The notes: generated by a model not told the origin, from the sequence alone. A DNA stretch of 64,000 bases from Tretioscincus oriximinensis (GCA_022410635.1 JAJVDF010000212.1:1325496-1389495), one strand, 5' to 3'. Counted from the stretch's first letter, positions 22,736 through 34,915 are shown. Numbers and translations are program-made.

Positions 22736-25239
22736 AACGAAAACAGATTACCCAGCCAATGCAGCTCCAGAAGCCATCACAAATGTGCGAACAAGGAAAC
22801 TGATTTTAATTGGAGCTGGAAACATAATCAATGGGTGTAACTGTATTCAATTTGCAATACTCAACACTCACTTCTTTCAGCCCGGTGACAACTCAGCCTG
22901 GGTGACTTTCCTTCCCGTTCTTGTACTTGGGGACAAAAGGAAATCTCTTATCTACATTCACTCCATCTATATATTATTTTATATAACTCTTTCACGTCTT
23001 CTCTAGCTCATGTTATTTTTAGATGAAGAAGCCATCACGTGCTCAGAATGCAACAACACTGATATAGACAAAGTTTCACCTTGAAAGAGATTTTTGAAAA
23101 ATGTTTTATGCTTGTGATATTCATTTTGTCTTAATCTTATTACAAAGAAAGTTTTGTATTATTTCACAAACCTAGCTACATAATTCATCACTACAAGAAT
23201 TAAAGCTGGAATAATAAGCAGAGCTTTTTCATTTGCCATAAAATAGCTTTCCCCCACTTTTCACAAGGTAAAAATGGCTTTTAAAGAATCTTCTATCAAG
23301 CCCTTTTATCTTTTTCATTCTCCCCTTCCTTTAACCAAAAGCAGAACAACAATTGGAAATACAAGGCTCATTAATCCCTCTGCAAACATGTGCAGGGCTT
23401 ATCTTCAATGTTTTTTATCTGGGGTTTAATTAACAAGGTCCCAATAGGCAGGGAATACCATGTCAACATTACCCACATCTACATTATGTTAAGATTCTCA
23501 GCAGCAGGTCACATCAACAAGTGGATATAGAGACAGATTACTTAAACCAGAGACGCTAGTATGTTTATATTTAAACAAGTTCTTATATACACATAAAAGC
23601 CTAGAACTCTCTTCAATGAACAGGTATTTCAGGTTGCTGGGAAGCATCAAACCATTTCAGATAGGGTTTACTCTTTATAATCATGAGATCACAGGAAATG
23701 CAAACCTTTTATCTCACCCAACTGTGTATGCTTTCTTCATGCTTAAACCTTAATTTCCATGAGGCTTACCCATTACACAGGACACTCATACTTTTTATCT
23801 CTCTTCAAAAAGGTATACTTTGAGAATAAAATGGAATGCAATAATTTGTCTTTTTAAATTAAGGCATTCCTCTTGCAACTCTAGTTCAGTCTTCATGGTG
23901 GTCCCAGTTAATTACTACTCAGCCCTAGTGCATATATGAAGTTTCCTCAGAAAACTATGGAGTAAGCCTGCTGCTAAAGTCTCATGGGCAGAACGTGTAT
24001 TTTCATGGGGAGCAGTGCAATTGTCTGAGATGTCAACCCTTGACCTGAAAAACAAAATCAGATCTTCCAATTTCTGTGGCATGTAGATCAATATACTGCC
24101 CTTAGCATGAGAAATGATCAGAACAGAATTATGATATAGGAAAGTATGAAAATACCACTCCTAAAACAAATTCTTACCACAAAGGAGAGAAGAATATCTC
24201 TATNCAAAGTACAGTGATACAGAAGTTTTAAAAAAATCACCTCAAGGCTTGTAATTACAAGAAGCAATCAAAGAACATTTGCTCTAAGATGCATTTCAAT
24301 TTTTAAAAATTCAATGACAAGGCAAAAGCTGGCTAATGAAATTCCAAGGATCAGTACTGCAACACAACTAGGTTTTATCCTGCAGAATGAATTCGGCTAA
24401 CTTCAAATTTGAGCTCACAATAAAAGGTGAGAAGATTGAAGATTTATAAAAAGTATAAATTTGCATGTATTTTCAGAAATACAAACAACCGAACAGTTGA
24501 CATTTTCTGTTTCAGGGCATATCTGCATATAAAAAGAATAAAACTCTTAAGGAAAACTAGTGCAGAAAACAGTAACAATAGTCTTCCTCAATCTACTGTT
24601 TGTAGAAAATCAATCTTTCACTGCATTGGCTATGCATTGATGTCCTTGCGCAGTTTGATGTGATTTGGGGAGTTTAGGCACTTTCATAGCCCAATGAGAG
24701 GTCCTTGANTTTTACATTATGAGAGGCTCTTGGAAAAAAATTGAGAATAAGTCTCATGAGGCAAAGGATAATTTTTAGCAGTAAAGCAAGCAGTTTGGGA
24801 AGCAAAGAACTGTCCAGTTGAACCTCAGAAGTAGGCAAAGGCAATCCATTTCTCAATCTCTGCCAAGAAAATTGCCTCGAGTTGTTCATGGAGATGAACA
24901 TTCAGTCTACCAAGGGTTAACTACAACTCAATAATATCCAACAAAATACCTCAGCAATGCACACTTAAACAACAATGAAAAGGACCCGACTCAGAATTAA
25001 AAAATAGTATTTCGGTATGAAAGCATTATTTGGAGCAGTAANACAATCCAACACAGAGGAGAGCACAGCACTGTCCACAAAGACAGTCTAAAATGCAAGA
25101 AATTGCATTCATCAATTGCTTAAAAAACTAGTTTAAATTAAAATGACATTCTTTCACATAATTGCTTTAGCACAAGAGCAGTAAAATCCTAGCAAACTGG
25201 TGAGTGCCACAAGTTCACCTAGTAAAGATGCAGAGGACT

Positions 25240-25493
25240 GATTTATTTATTTATTTGTACTTATATCCAGCCCTATACCCAAAGGTCTCAGGGCAGCCAA
25301 CCATATTGGGGGGGGGGGGGCGCACATAGCTTTTATTGTTTTCTCCACAAAAGACACCATGTGAAGTAGGTGGGCCGAGAGAGTGAACTGTGGCTGGCCC
25401 AAGTCACCCAGCTGGCTTTCATGGAGGAATGGGGAATTGAACTGGGAGACTATCAGATAAGAGTCCAACACTCTAACCACTACACCAAACTGG
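25240..25493 (-). mobile_element. tRNA-derived SINE with L2-type tail (family C, minus copy)
   Basis: On the minus strand: TTTGGTGTAGTGGTTAGAGT (A box), CAGTTCAATTCC (B box), GGCTGCCCTGAGACCTTTGG, GGGCTGGATATAAGTACAAA and (ATAA)n. A poly(G) run at 25309-25321 on the plus strand interrupts the body. Plus-strand relatives lie at 30014 and 36855. Confidence 0.85.
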
Positions 25494-26837
25494 ATTCGTC
25501 AACATTTGCATTTACATAATTGAATCCACTTTCATAGAAGTAGATTAGTTTGATCTGTTTTAAGTCCTATTTGCACAGGCTCACTAATCTATTTTAAGCC
25601 TAAAGTGGATTACAGAGCCTGAGCAAACAGGCCAAATTAATCCATTCCTATTAAAGTAAACTGAATCAGGTAAATGAAGATCAGGTCTAAATGTTATCAG
25701 AAGTCTTCGGTCACTGAACATGATAATTTGTTACATGAACTGACACTCAAGCCTGATCTTTACAAAAAAAAAGTTGAGTAACATATAAAAGTTATCTGCT
25801 AAAACCAAGGACAGTAATAAAAAACAAACTCATCAGTCAACACAAGATGGAGGTAAAAATGTAACAGTGATTAAAGTTTACAAGTGAAAATGTAAACCAT
25901 CATGGAGATGTACCGGTAAGTTAAATATTCAATTGCTAAACTGAATAAGAATTCTAACCTATAAGAGAAAAACTGGAGTGTTTTCCTTTATTTTTAACAC
26001 ATTTTGACTTCTCCCTACCAGCTTATAACTAACAAATTCAGAAACCTCATTATCAGCACATTCACTTACCGAAGCAACATTCATTACTCTGATGCTTTAA
26101 CAATTGACACTAACTCTTGCTTTGAGAAAAGCCTTGAAGCTCCCAATGTCCTTGTATGTCCCCATTCAGAATACTCCAGCACAAGAGACTGAATCTTAGT
26201 TGGGCAAAGTGAATATGAACAGCTATGATGGGTTGTCTCTTTCAAACTATTCTGGCTTTAATCCCTGCTAATATGGTGCAAGACTAACAGTGAATTCTGC
26301 TTTAGGGAAAGAACGATACACAACGTCCCTCCTGGTGCATGCAAGAAAGAGGTGGGGTCAAGGAAAGACTGAATGATTCCTACCATGCATTTTTACCAAG
26401 AGATATATGTCGTAAAGTATTTTAGTTTCATGATGTCCTGGCAATACAATTACCTTCATTTCCCTTCTTATCGCACAGTTTTGTCAATTTAACTAGTCTC
26501 CTCTTCATCCCTTTTTAAAAATTAACTTAATTAACATACACTCTGTTAGAAATAACAATTCTTACATTTAACTTTTCCATCAGCCACACTTCAAATCCAT
26601 GTTTCTGGTTATTCCTTGTTAACATTTTTCCTCTTCCCTTATTATTATTTTTTATTCATTTGAGAGATTTTTATAATCTCTTCCTTGTCTTTGCTACCTT
26701 TAGACTGTTTTGCGTATTCTGTTATTTTGACACTTCATTCCTGTTCTTTCCTCCATCTTGTTACAGCCTTCTTTCCATCCCTTAACTATAGTAGCTTGGG
26801 CAACAACAGAAAAACCAAGCGTAAGACTTCTATAATA

Positions 26838-27133
26838 CAGTGATACCTCGGTTCTCGAACATAATTCGTTCCAGGAGGACGGTCGAGAACCAAATTGTTC
26901 GAGAACCGAAGCAATGATGACGCAAGCAAGGCGCGACGCAATGATGACNCAAGCAAGGCACGCTGGGCCGAATGAACGGCAAGGCGTGACGCAATGATGA
27001 CGCAAGCAAGGCGCATCTCGGAAATTCGAGTTCCAAATATTTGTTCGGATTCCAAGACAAAAGTTTCTCGAATCTCCTGGTCGAATACCGATTTGGTCGA
27101 AAGTCAAGGCGTTCGAGAACCGAGGTATCACTG
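26838..27133. mobile_element. mariner-like MITE with internal tandem repeats
   Basis: The terminal inverted repeats CAGTGATACCTCGGTTCTCG... and ...CGAGAACCGAGGTATCACTG are flanked by TA on both sides (26836-26837 and 27134-27135), the Tc1/mariner target duplication. The arms continue with subterminal GTTCGAGAACC repeats. The centre (26912-27015) has about three degenerate copies of a unit containing CAATGATGACGCAAGCAAGG. No transposase is encoded. Confidence 0.9.
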
Positions 27134-27369
27134 TACTCCTTTTGGCAGTTAAACAAGTAATTGGCTCTGCATGGAATGATGCTTCAATTCTCACATTTAA
27201 AAAACTGCTATTTAAAAGTATGGAAACTAGCTTCTTTAAAACTGATCATCTATCAAAATGTAATCATGCAAAGCCAACTTACAAAGCAACATTTGGACAT
27301 TTGAAATCCCTTAGTAACTTACATCTTTAAACTATGTGGAACAGTCTTAGTTTCACCTCTAAACTTTAG

Positions 27370-28060
27370 GATGCTGTTGGTGTAAACAGCAGCAAGTCAA
27401 TTATTGCTTTATTAGTTTAGTGTAGTTTTCAGCGCTGGCCGGTGAGTGCTCCGCAAAGGGTTAGCTGATGGAGCGCTTTAAGGTAATTTGGCTCCCTTTC
27501 CGAATGGGAGTCGCCATGTTAGGGGACTCCGCCCTCAGCTCCACTAATATGGTGCTGCCTACTGTGTTTAAAAGCTCCAGAAGCATTCTAAACCTGTGAT
27601 TCTAAGAAGTGTGAATTTTGGATTGAGCCCACTTATGTATGGCAATTTTAAGCTTATATATATAAATGCATCAATAGGCCACTAAATAAGACCGGTCGAA
27701 ACGCGTCTGGCCTGCAGTTTGGAAAACAGAAATATCTTCTATACTCCATCTAAAAAAACTGCACTTGCATTACTTGAGGACTTCACCCTTATACTTCATC
27801 CTTTCGGACTTTTATTCTAATTTCTGTGGACTGAAGCAATATATTGGGCTGCTCCATATTTTGGAAATTGTGGACTATTGAATACTGTTTTAGATACATT
27901 TATACTATTTTACTATTTGTATAATTTTTGTTTTGTGTTTGTATGTGGTTGGACACAGGAGGGTTTTTGTTCTGTTTCGTTTGGGTTTCATTTTCATAAA
28001 TGGTTAAAGTTAATCAACATCAAGTACAAGAAAAACAAGAAGGAAAAAAAGAAAAAGAAC
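27370..28060 (+). mobile_element. Penelope-like or related retroelement fragment with CGAAACGCGT motif
   Basis: A moderately GC-rich block containing GACCGGTCGAAACGCGTCTG at about 27690, followed by GACTTCACCCTTATACTTCA and an AT-rich tail rich in TTTGTATTTG-type strings. This arrangement resembles repeats of reptile and amphibian genomes associated with Penelope-like elements, known to carry hammerhead motifs. Ends are not defined and no coding frame survives, so family assignment is inference. Confidence 0.45.
27677..27712 (+). ncRNA. hammerhead-ribozyme-like core (degenerate)
   Basis: Elements occur in the order of a type I hammerhead: stem I GGCCA (27677-27681), core CTAAATAA where CTGANGA would be expected, stem II GACC/GGTC with no loop, GAAA (27698-27701), stem III ACG/CGT, cleavage triplet GTC (27705-27707), and stem I closing TGGCC (27708-27712). 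The invariant G5 and G8 positions look mutated and stems II/III lack loops, so this copy is probably inactive or would need a dimeric form. Confidence 0.45.
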
Positions 28061-30013
28061 CAATGACAATTTGGAGTGCTAAATCTTCATTATAGTTTAC
28101 AAATAGGTTTTACTTTAAGAGTAAACAAATGAGCATTCTCTAAATGTTAGACTACAACTATCATAATCACTGATCACAGCAGAGCTGATGAAGAATCATG
28201 TTGAATAATATTCTGGAGAATGATGTCAGTCACTGTGGTTTTAAAAAGCAGTATGATAAAAAAATACTTCAAGAGAACACTCTTTGACTCTACCATTTTT
28301 CAATGCAATTCAACAGTACATCAAAATAATCTTCAGATATACAACAAATATAGCCAAATCATATTTTTGTCAACATATTCACATNCTTTCACTGCTAGGT
28401 GGTACATTTTGGAAGAACCTGAAGGCAACTCATAACTAGTTCCACACTTAATTTTAACTGTTCTGAACAAAGAGCTTATCAAAAATGTAACACAGAAGCA
28501 TCAAAATCTGGCTCAGTCTACCATACAAGCAACATTCCACAGTGCTGACATGCAGGAGAAAATGGAGGGAGAGGTTTTAACTGTATGACTTTATTCTGCC
28601 AGAATGCGGAATTTGGCAGTAGAAAGCTTCTCTCCACCAACAAAAATAAGAAGAAGCAAGTTTTATTTTGCTTATGCCTGTTATTGACATTTTTTTGATA
28701 ATGAGCTGTTTCACGCCTACCTTTGAATTTTCTATGTACTAAATACATTCATTCAAGAAAACCTTGGTTGCTGAGGATTCAAAGCAACTCATGCAAAAGA
28801 ACTAACAGAGTTGTAGAAGAGAGCTTCAATGGGTCTGATTGAAATTTCATTTTTCTCTCCAAAATTCATTTTGGTCCACTCTCAGTCAAAACATGATCAA
28901 AAGTAAGGCCGCACGNGGTTTCACAGCCTGCACCTCCCCCTGAATAAGTCACTGCGGAGTTATTTCACGAGAATAATGCTCAGGTTCTGGAATACTCAAA
29001 TAGCACATACTATTTTTAGCCTTGGAAGCCAACCATCCTGTACAAGAAGCACATGCTTAAGACAAGATTTCTTATAACAATGCATTTCTGTTGATCTTCT
29101 ACTATATATGTATATTGTCTTTTCNTATACAGGTATTGGGAGGGCAATATAATCCCACTTCACCAACAAAGTAGTCATTCATTCAGNTCATGTTCACACT
29201 CCAGTTTATCTAGTTAGTCTACCTGTCCATTGTCTCCTCATACAATGGCTTTTTTGTAAGCACAAACCACTCTTCAGCATTTGAATCTGGGAAAGTTCAA
29301 AGTCAATAGTCTTGCAATTTGCTCAGGTACCTATACAGACACAGGAATCTGTTCTGGGTGTGTGTGGAGTAGGAATCACTTTCTGCCATCTACTAATGAA
29401 GTAGCTAAGAGAAGAAAAGTCTTGTAAAAGGCACTTGCTTTTTTAATCATTGCATTAAAAAAGATTTGTTTGGCATGTATGCGTCACTGATGCTGCCATG
29501 GATTTAATTGAGTGAATTGCATTTTGTGCACCAGAATGACACAGGTCTTAATTCAGTTTGTTATAATCTCATCAGAATCTCAATCCAAACTTCTATGGCA
29601 AGTACTGAATGAGAATTCCCTCTCCTTAATCCTCACTATCTAGCAAATACTAGATTCCATGCTCCACTCCCTTTGCTACTGAGAGTGGTGGCACAACCAG
29701 GGTGGATTTNTGTGCAACTACAGACATAAAGAACATTGTGTTAATCATTCTTTGTACCTTCTTTCAATCTCTTAGCTTCTTTGCCTTCTTTGGCAAGGCT
29801 AGTGGGTACTGCAGTCTCCTAGAAATTTGGCATGGAGAATCTCCAGACCCTCATGGTTAAGCTGAGATATCATGCTACATGGCCCTCTGTTGATCCTTAG
29901 CACACTCCAAATGGCTTCCTGGAAAAAAAAACAGGTGCAACCTGTCCCCTTGTCTAGTGGCATAAATGCAGAGGAAGAAACTGAGGAAGACTAGGCATGC
30001 CTAGGCATCCTCC

Positions 30014-30266
30014 AGTTTGTTGTAGTGGTTAGAGTGTGGGACTCTTATCTGGTAGTCTCCCGGTTCGATTCCCCACTCCTCCATGAAAGCCAGCTGGATG
30101 ACCTTGGGCCAGTCACAGTTCTTTAGAACTCTCCCAGCCCCACTTAGTTCACAGGGCATCTGTTGTGGAGAAAGCAACAAAAAGCTATGTGTGCCACCCT
30201 ATGCTTGGCTGCCCTGAGTCCTTTGGCTATAGAGTGGGATATAAGTACAAATAAATAAATAAATAT
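30014..30266 (+). mobile_element. tRNA-derived SINE with L2-type tail (family C, full-length copy)
   Basis: The head GTAGTGGTTAGAGTGTGGG (A box) and the perfect B box GGTTCGATTCC at 30062 show tRNA ancestry. The body has CTCCATGAAAGCCAGCTGGA and CTTGGGCCAGTCACAGTTCT. The 3' end GGCTGCCCTGAGTCCTTTGG, GTGGGATATAAGTACAAATA, (AATA)n resembles the 3' end of the L2 LINE at 17056. Confidence 0.88.
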
Positions 30267-32122
30267 ATCTCTCTACCTAAAAATGTCAGAGGACTACATC
30301 ACCCAGGGCCGTTGTGAACTCTAGCATGGAACCACATGAAAATCCATGTGCTTTAGATTTGAGAATAGATATGATCACCAATAGGAGAAGAAAAAACAGA
30401 AACTATTTCTAAAGCAGTTAGATAATGAACAAAACCGCCGTAGCTAAATAAAGGCTTCTCCATATGAAACAGCTGCTGCTTCTCAGCCTAGCCTACCTCA
30501 CACAATGGCTATGAAGAAAAAAGNAAGAAAAGAGTAACAGTTGCTTGGAAGTCTTGAATTCTTTGGAAAAAGGTGGGAAAAATGCATAATTAAAATAGCC
30601 CAAAGTATGTATTAAGCAATTCCCCTAAGTGCTCTTGGCCATTGCCAGATGTATACCTGGAAGAGATATGATGTTCCCATTAAATCCTAACCAACAATGA
30701 GTTCTGATGATCTGTGATACAAAGATGATGGAAAGTGTAGGTTATGCAAGTAATTGTTGGACATTATTCTCTTACGTTTGACACACAATTAAGAGGGTGA
30801 AATGTAAACATATTTGAACAACTTTCTGACTCCTGTGCATTTTAAGAGTACAAAATGCAGCTCAGTTAATCACATTTTTCATTTCCTCCCACCAAATTGC
30901 CAATTACGAAGAAAAATATGCCAAGAAACTCAGAATTAAAACTAATGCTCCACCCTACAACATATGAAAACTCCATTACTCCTTCCCCTCAAAGCTATGT
31001 AACTATTGTCATTTTGTTCAGCCTGTCAATACTATGAATCACAATTAATATCTTCAAAGTGACTAAGATCAGAAACGTAGTTGTGTATCTTAGGAGTGAC
31101 TAATCCTTGCAGTTGCAGTGATTCTTGAGATCACAGTTTCATTGCCATTTTAAAAGGTGGCCAAATAAAAGATTACCTGTTTCCTACCTGGTTAATACCA
31201 AGCGCTCAGTTAATATGGGAATAAATTTGAGATTACATGTTCAAACACCCTGAAAGCTATAACTGGTTGAAGAAAAAAAAGTGTAGTTAAAATGTTTTTA
31301 TTAAAACTCTGTAGATAAACGTAATCAATATTAACAGCCTTGTCACTGGGTTTTTTTGCACGAAGAATAACAGAATGCCTGGCTCACTGTTATTATTGGT
31401 TTATGTTTATCCTTATGTGTCCCAAATCTTGTTTATGACACGCCACAGCACAAAATGATTAGTTTTGCATGACCTGCAGATTAGGACTGGTAGCAGTTGG
31501 TAAGAAGAAATAGACTCCTGCCCAACACTGTTCTACCAGCAGGCATGCTTTAATGTTTCAAAGCAGCACCTTTATATTGCATCTGACATGAGGCTACCAT
31601 GTGGACTTTCCCCCATCATTAATCACATAAAAGAGATTATTTCAGCAGGTGTTTCCTGAACTGCAAGATGAACATGCCCGTAACAGGCTGAAACAGCCTC
31701 TTCTGTATATCTTTAAAAGACATGGCTTCATATACACTTGGCCTTATTCCGTTCCAGAAAGTGGTCTAGGGGGTCTGTTGTCCACATTCCAGAATAGCAC
31801 AAGCCACATCAGGAACAAAATCATATTCTATTCTATGCCATTATTGCTACACAAGAGTTTGTGCAAATTAGGCTACGATCTTTCCACAAAGAGCGTAAGA
31901 GGAACCCTGTTGGAGCAGCCCAGCGTTCACATAATTCAGCATCCTCTCACACACTAGACATTTCAAGCAGAAGAGGAGGTAAAATCCTCACCTGCCTTCA
32001 ATATGTGGCAAATGGCCTTCTGAGCATCCTACTTGTCTGTCCAACATTGAAGTGGTAAATAGGCAGTCAACTCTAGGACCCATTGATACAGCCATCTTCC
32101 AAGATTTTGTCTAAATCTTTCT

Positions 32123-32392
32123 TAAGAACTGGGTTTTTATACCCCACCTTTCGCACCAGAAGGGCCTTAAAGCTGCCTACAAGGGTATTTCTTGCTCAAA
32201 AGCTTACNTTCTATCTTCCCCACCAGGCTGTGGTGGCTCCCATTTATCTGGTTGCAATTTCTTGCAATTCTTGCTTTCGAATAGCTGGGTTGGCTAGAGG
32301 GGCAGGCTAGTAGAATGTGTTCACAACTCCCCACATCCCACACAGGGCTTTGAAATCCAATCTCCCACATGAGAGACAGTTTCCTTCCTTAT
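32123..32392 (-). mobile_element. tRNA-derived SINE (same family as 20131), minus copy
   Basis: Plus-strand text begins AACTGGGTTTTTATACCCCA, then CAATTTCTTGCAATTC and the complement of TCTCATGTGGGAGATTGGAT. It is the reverse complement of the plus-strand copy from tail to head. The head end is eroded, and a hAT-like MITE lies immediately to its right. Confidence 0.78.
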
Positions 32393-32402
32393 TCGTCTAC
32401 AG

Positions 32403-32546
32403 CAGACCGGCACCTCAGAGTTGGGGGCGTGGTTTTACTGTTATATACAGTATTGGGTAGAACTGAGTTAACTATATTAGTCCGGCCTTCTAAAACAATC
32501 CGAATTTCTCATGTGGCCACTTGAGAAAATTAACTGCCCACCCCTG
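32403..32546. mobile_element. hAT-like MITE (family D, CAG...CCCACCCCTG ends), copy 1
   Basis: The element starts CAGACCGGCACC and ends AACTGCCCACCCCTG. It is flanked by gtctacag and atctacag (7 of 8 bases), matching hAT-type 8-bp duplication. The middle (TATACAGTATTGGGTAGAAC...) is nearly identical to the copy at 47925. Confidence 0.88.
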
Positions 32547-33426
32547 ATCTACAGGTTGCCCAGATCAACCCTGCTGGATCACTCCGAAAAAGTTGGAAAA
32601 TGGGGAAAAAAGGGAAAACTTGGTTCATATCATCATTAAACATATGGAATTCAGCAGAAAGATGACATATTTCACCATCTCATGAGGATCAAAGATGTAA
32701 ATGGCACAGTTTTCTATGGACCAAAACACACACAAAAATACATGACTTTTAAATTTTTAGAAAATAAATTTGTTTCACGATGCTTGTTTACCTCCCAATT
32801 TTGAAAGCTGATAAATATACTCCACATTCAGAGTAACGCTTTCCAAAGCCTATACATAAGGACACAGGTTTTGCTTAAACAGCAGAAAATATTTTAAAGT
32901 AATTACAGTGCAGTAATCCAATTTCTGCTCATAACAGAATGCAATGGTAGAATAAGCAGTGGCAAAAGGAATTCACTATGCACATTTTCACTTGAAGAGC
33001 AGTTTCCAGGGGGAAAAATTAAGCTCATTTAACAAATGACAACTGCATATTCATAATGCATAAGCAATAATGTTTTTCACTATTTCCAAAGATTACTGAA
33101 AAACAATAGGTGCGTCGGGGATGGATCTGCACTAAAATGCTGGGATATTTGGAGAGAGGTTTATGCTGAAGGTTATTATTATTGTATACCACTGCGTTGT
33201 GGCAACTCCAGCCTGACCACATGGATACCTCCGTGCAATTTATTTTGCCAATTTTGTAGAAATAGTTTGCCATTGCCTACTTTCAGGAAGAAGCTGGGGT
33301 CTGAGCCAGCAACTCTTTGCTTCCCAGACAATTTATTTTATCACTGGTGTACTGCCACTCCTACTACTGAAAGAATATTCCAGATAGTTCTTTATGGGGA
33401 TCCTCTTCTGAGGTTTAGTATTTAAA

Positions 33427-33505
33427 GGCCGCCCTGAGACCTTCGGGTATAGGGCGGGGTATAAGTATAAATAGATAAAATAAATAAATAAATAAAATAA
33501 GTTTA
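33427..33505 (+). mobile_element. SINE/L2 3'-tail fragment
   Basis: GCCGCCCTGAGACCTTCGGG, TATAGGGCGGGGTATAAGTA and an (AAATA)n tail: only the 3' end of a family C SINE or L2 element. Similar isolated tails occur at 39668 (reverse) and 40261. Confidence 0.7.
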
Positions 33506-33572
33506 GCTATACTCTATACAAAGCATATTTCTGAAAAGATAACAGTAAACNTTCTGTATGGATTAGAGAAAA

Positions 33573-34208
33573 ATTTCCTCAGAAAAAACTGGGAGTAGGG
33601 TTGCCATACGGACGCTTGTAGCGAGACAGGCAAAACCTCTCTTCTGCCTGTCTCACCACAAGCGTCCATGTGTGCGCACGCACGAGTAGCTGCTCCTTTA
33701 CTGGAGGCAGGGTTTCGCCCTGCTCTCAGGCAAGCGCGCTGCCAACTCGCCTGCAGCGGAGCAAAAACGCTTTGGTTTGTGACAGAAGAACGGAGCTGCC
33801 CTCCAGTCACAACCCCAGGCGTTTCTCCTCTGCTAGAGGCGAGTTGGCGGCGCGCTTGCCTGAGAGCAGGACAAAACCCCGCCTCCAGCAAAGGAGNAGC
33901 TATGGCACGCTCCAAGGTTCCTTTCTGGACCCCGGAAAGCGTTGCTCGGGCTGCAGCTGTCAGCTCTGACGGCTGCTTTTCCTTTAAAATCCTGGATTTT
34001 TACATTCCCTGATGTAGCATTGGGGAATGTAAAAAGTCGGGATTTTGCCTTAAAACCCGGAGGGGACTATATTTTAGTCCCCCAAACCGGGATTGTCCTG
34101 GTTTACCGGGACGTATGGTAATCCTAACTGGGAGGCACCTCAAAACTGGGTTTTCAATTCTCCCCCCCCCCCCCCAAAAAAAAAAAAAGGGGTCATCTGG
34201 TCAGCCTA
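33573..34208. mobile_element. right half of family A MITE, interrupted by family B MITE
   Basis: The family A fold TTTCCTCAGAAAAAACTGGGAG stops at 33595 and resumes at 34127 with ACTGGGAGGCACCTCAAAAC, running to GGGGTCATCTGGTCAGCCTA at 34208. Removing the 531-bp insert and one duplication restores the family A arm exactly. The distal part carries a long C/A homopolymer stretch (34162-34188). Confidence 0.88.
33596..34126. mobile_element. hAT-like palindromic MITE (family B) with perfect 8-bp target duplication
   Basis: The ends are TAGGGTTGCCATACG and CGTATGGTAATCCTA. ACTGGGAG flanks it on both sides (33588-33595 and 34127-34134). It is 531 bp, GC-rich and internally palindromic (GCGAGACAGGCAAAACCTCT then its complement; GGAGGCGAGTTGG arms). 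Frames seen on both strands within it are palindrome artefacts with no resemblance to a transposase. Confidence 0.9.
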
Positions 34209-34480
34209 TGATTGAAGTGTATAAAATCATGCATGGAGTGGATAAGGTGAATAGAGAAAAATTATTTTCACTATCACACAATACTAGGACCAGGGGGAAT
34301 TCCTTGAAACTGATGGGGAGAAGAATGAGGACGGATAAAGGAACGTATTTTTTCATCCAGAATGTCTATTGGCCTTTGGAATTTACTTCCAGAAGAGGAA
34401 GCTAACAGCCTGGATAGTTTTAACACAGGATTAGATAAGTTCATGAACACCAAGGGTATAAACAGCTACTAGGATGGATG
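34205..34480 (+). mobile_element. CR1-clade LINE ORF2 C-terminal fragment
   Basis: The plus frame reads like IEVYKIMHGVDKVNREKLFS, LSHNTRTRGNSLKLMGRRMR, TDKGTYFF and, after a frameshift, the WNLLPEE-type ending that closes CR1-clade ORF2 proteins. It matches the copy at 44375-44590. It is directly abutted by the family A MITE end on its left. Confidence 0.75.
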
Positions 34481-34719
34481 TCCCCATTTATTTCAGTTAC
34501 TATAAGCAGCATGTTTAGAAACGGAGGTGGGTGACTAACAATCTGTTTAGAACAGGATTCCCCTTCACTTCTTGCTTCCAGTTCTTTTTGCTGCTGTTGT
34601 AGAAGTATTTTTCATTTTAAGAGAGACGGCTGGTGCAGTTTTTTTCTGGAGGGAGCACAACCCCAGCACAAATGTTGGATGATAGGAGTTCTTGGTGCAC
34701 ACAGTATGCCTCGATTTTT

Positions 34720-34827
34720 TGTGACATCACTTCCTGGGCAGGACAGGAAGTGACNTCACTTCTGGGGTGGGACAGGGAGCATCATCACTTCCCCGGGGTG
34801 GGACAGGAAGTGACATCACTTTTGTCC
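34720..34827 (+). repeat. 30-bp minisatellite with GGAAGTGACATCACTTCC palindromes
   Basis: About 3.6 units of 29-30 bp, each with a variant of GTGACATCACTTC and GGGTGGGACAGGAA. Where units meet, GGAAGTGACNTCACTTC forms a near-palindrome containing ETS-like GGAAGT and CRE-like TGACATCA strings. A (TTCC)n/(TTTC)n microsatellite follows at 34828-34915. Confidence 0.8.
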
Positions 34828-34915
34828 TTCCNTCCTTCCTGCTCTTTCCTTCTATCCTTCTTTCTTTCTTTCCTTCCTTCTTTTCTTCCTTCCATTCTTC
34901 CCCCTTTATTCCACT
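34828..34915 (+). repeat. pyrimidine-rich (TTCC/TTTC)n microsatellite
   Basis: An almost uninterrupted C/T tract with TTCCTTCC and TTTCTTTC runs. It explains the serine/phenylalanine/leucine-rich plus frames and the lysine/glutamate-rich minus frame in this interval. Confidence 0.9.

Noticed and set aside
26700..27194. Three overlapping minus-strand frames with repeated CVIIASRLA-type peptides
   Set aside because: The repeats are translations of the internal tandem units of a non-coding mariner-like MITE.
30024..30072. tRNA gene, because of perfect A and B boxes
   Set aside because: It is the head of a repeated SINE with body and tail, and the tRNA arms do not pair properly.
33514..34012. 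Frames of 99-133 residues on both strands that resemble one another
   Set aside because: They are both strands of the same palindromic MITE, and similar peptides recur at 21.2-21.6 kb in another copy; not a protein family.
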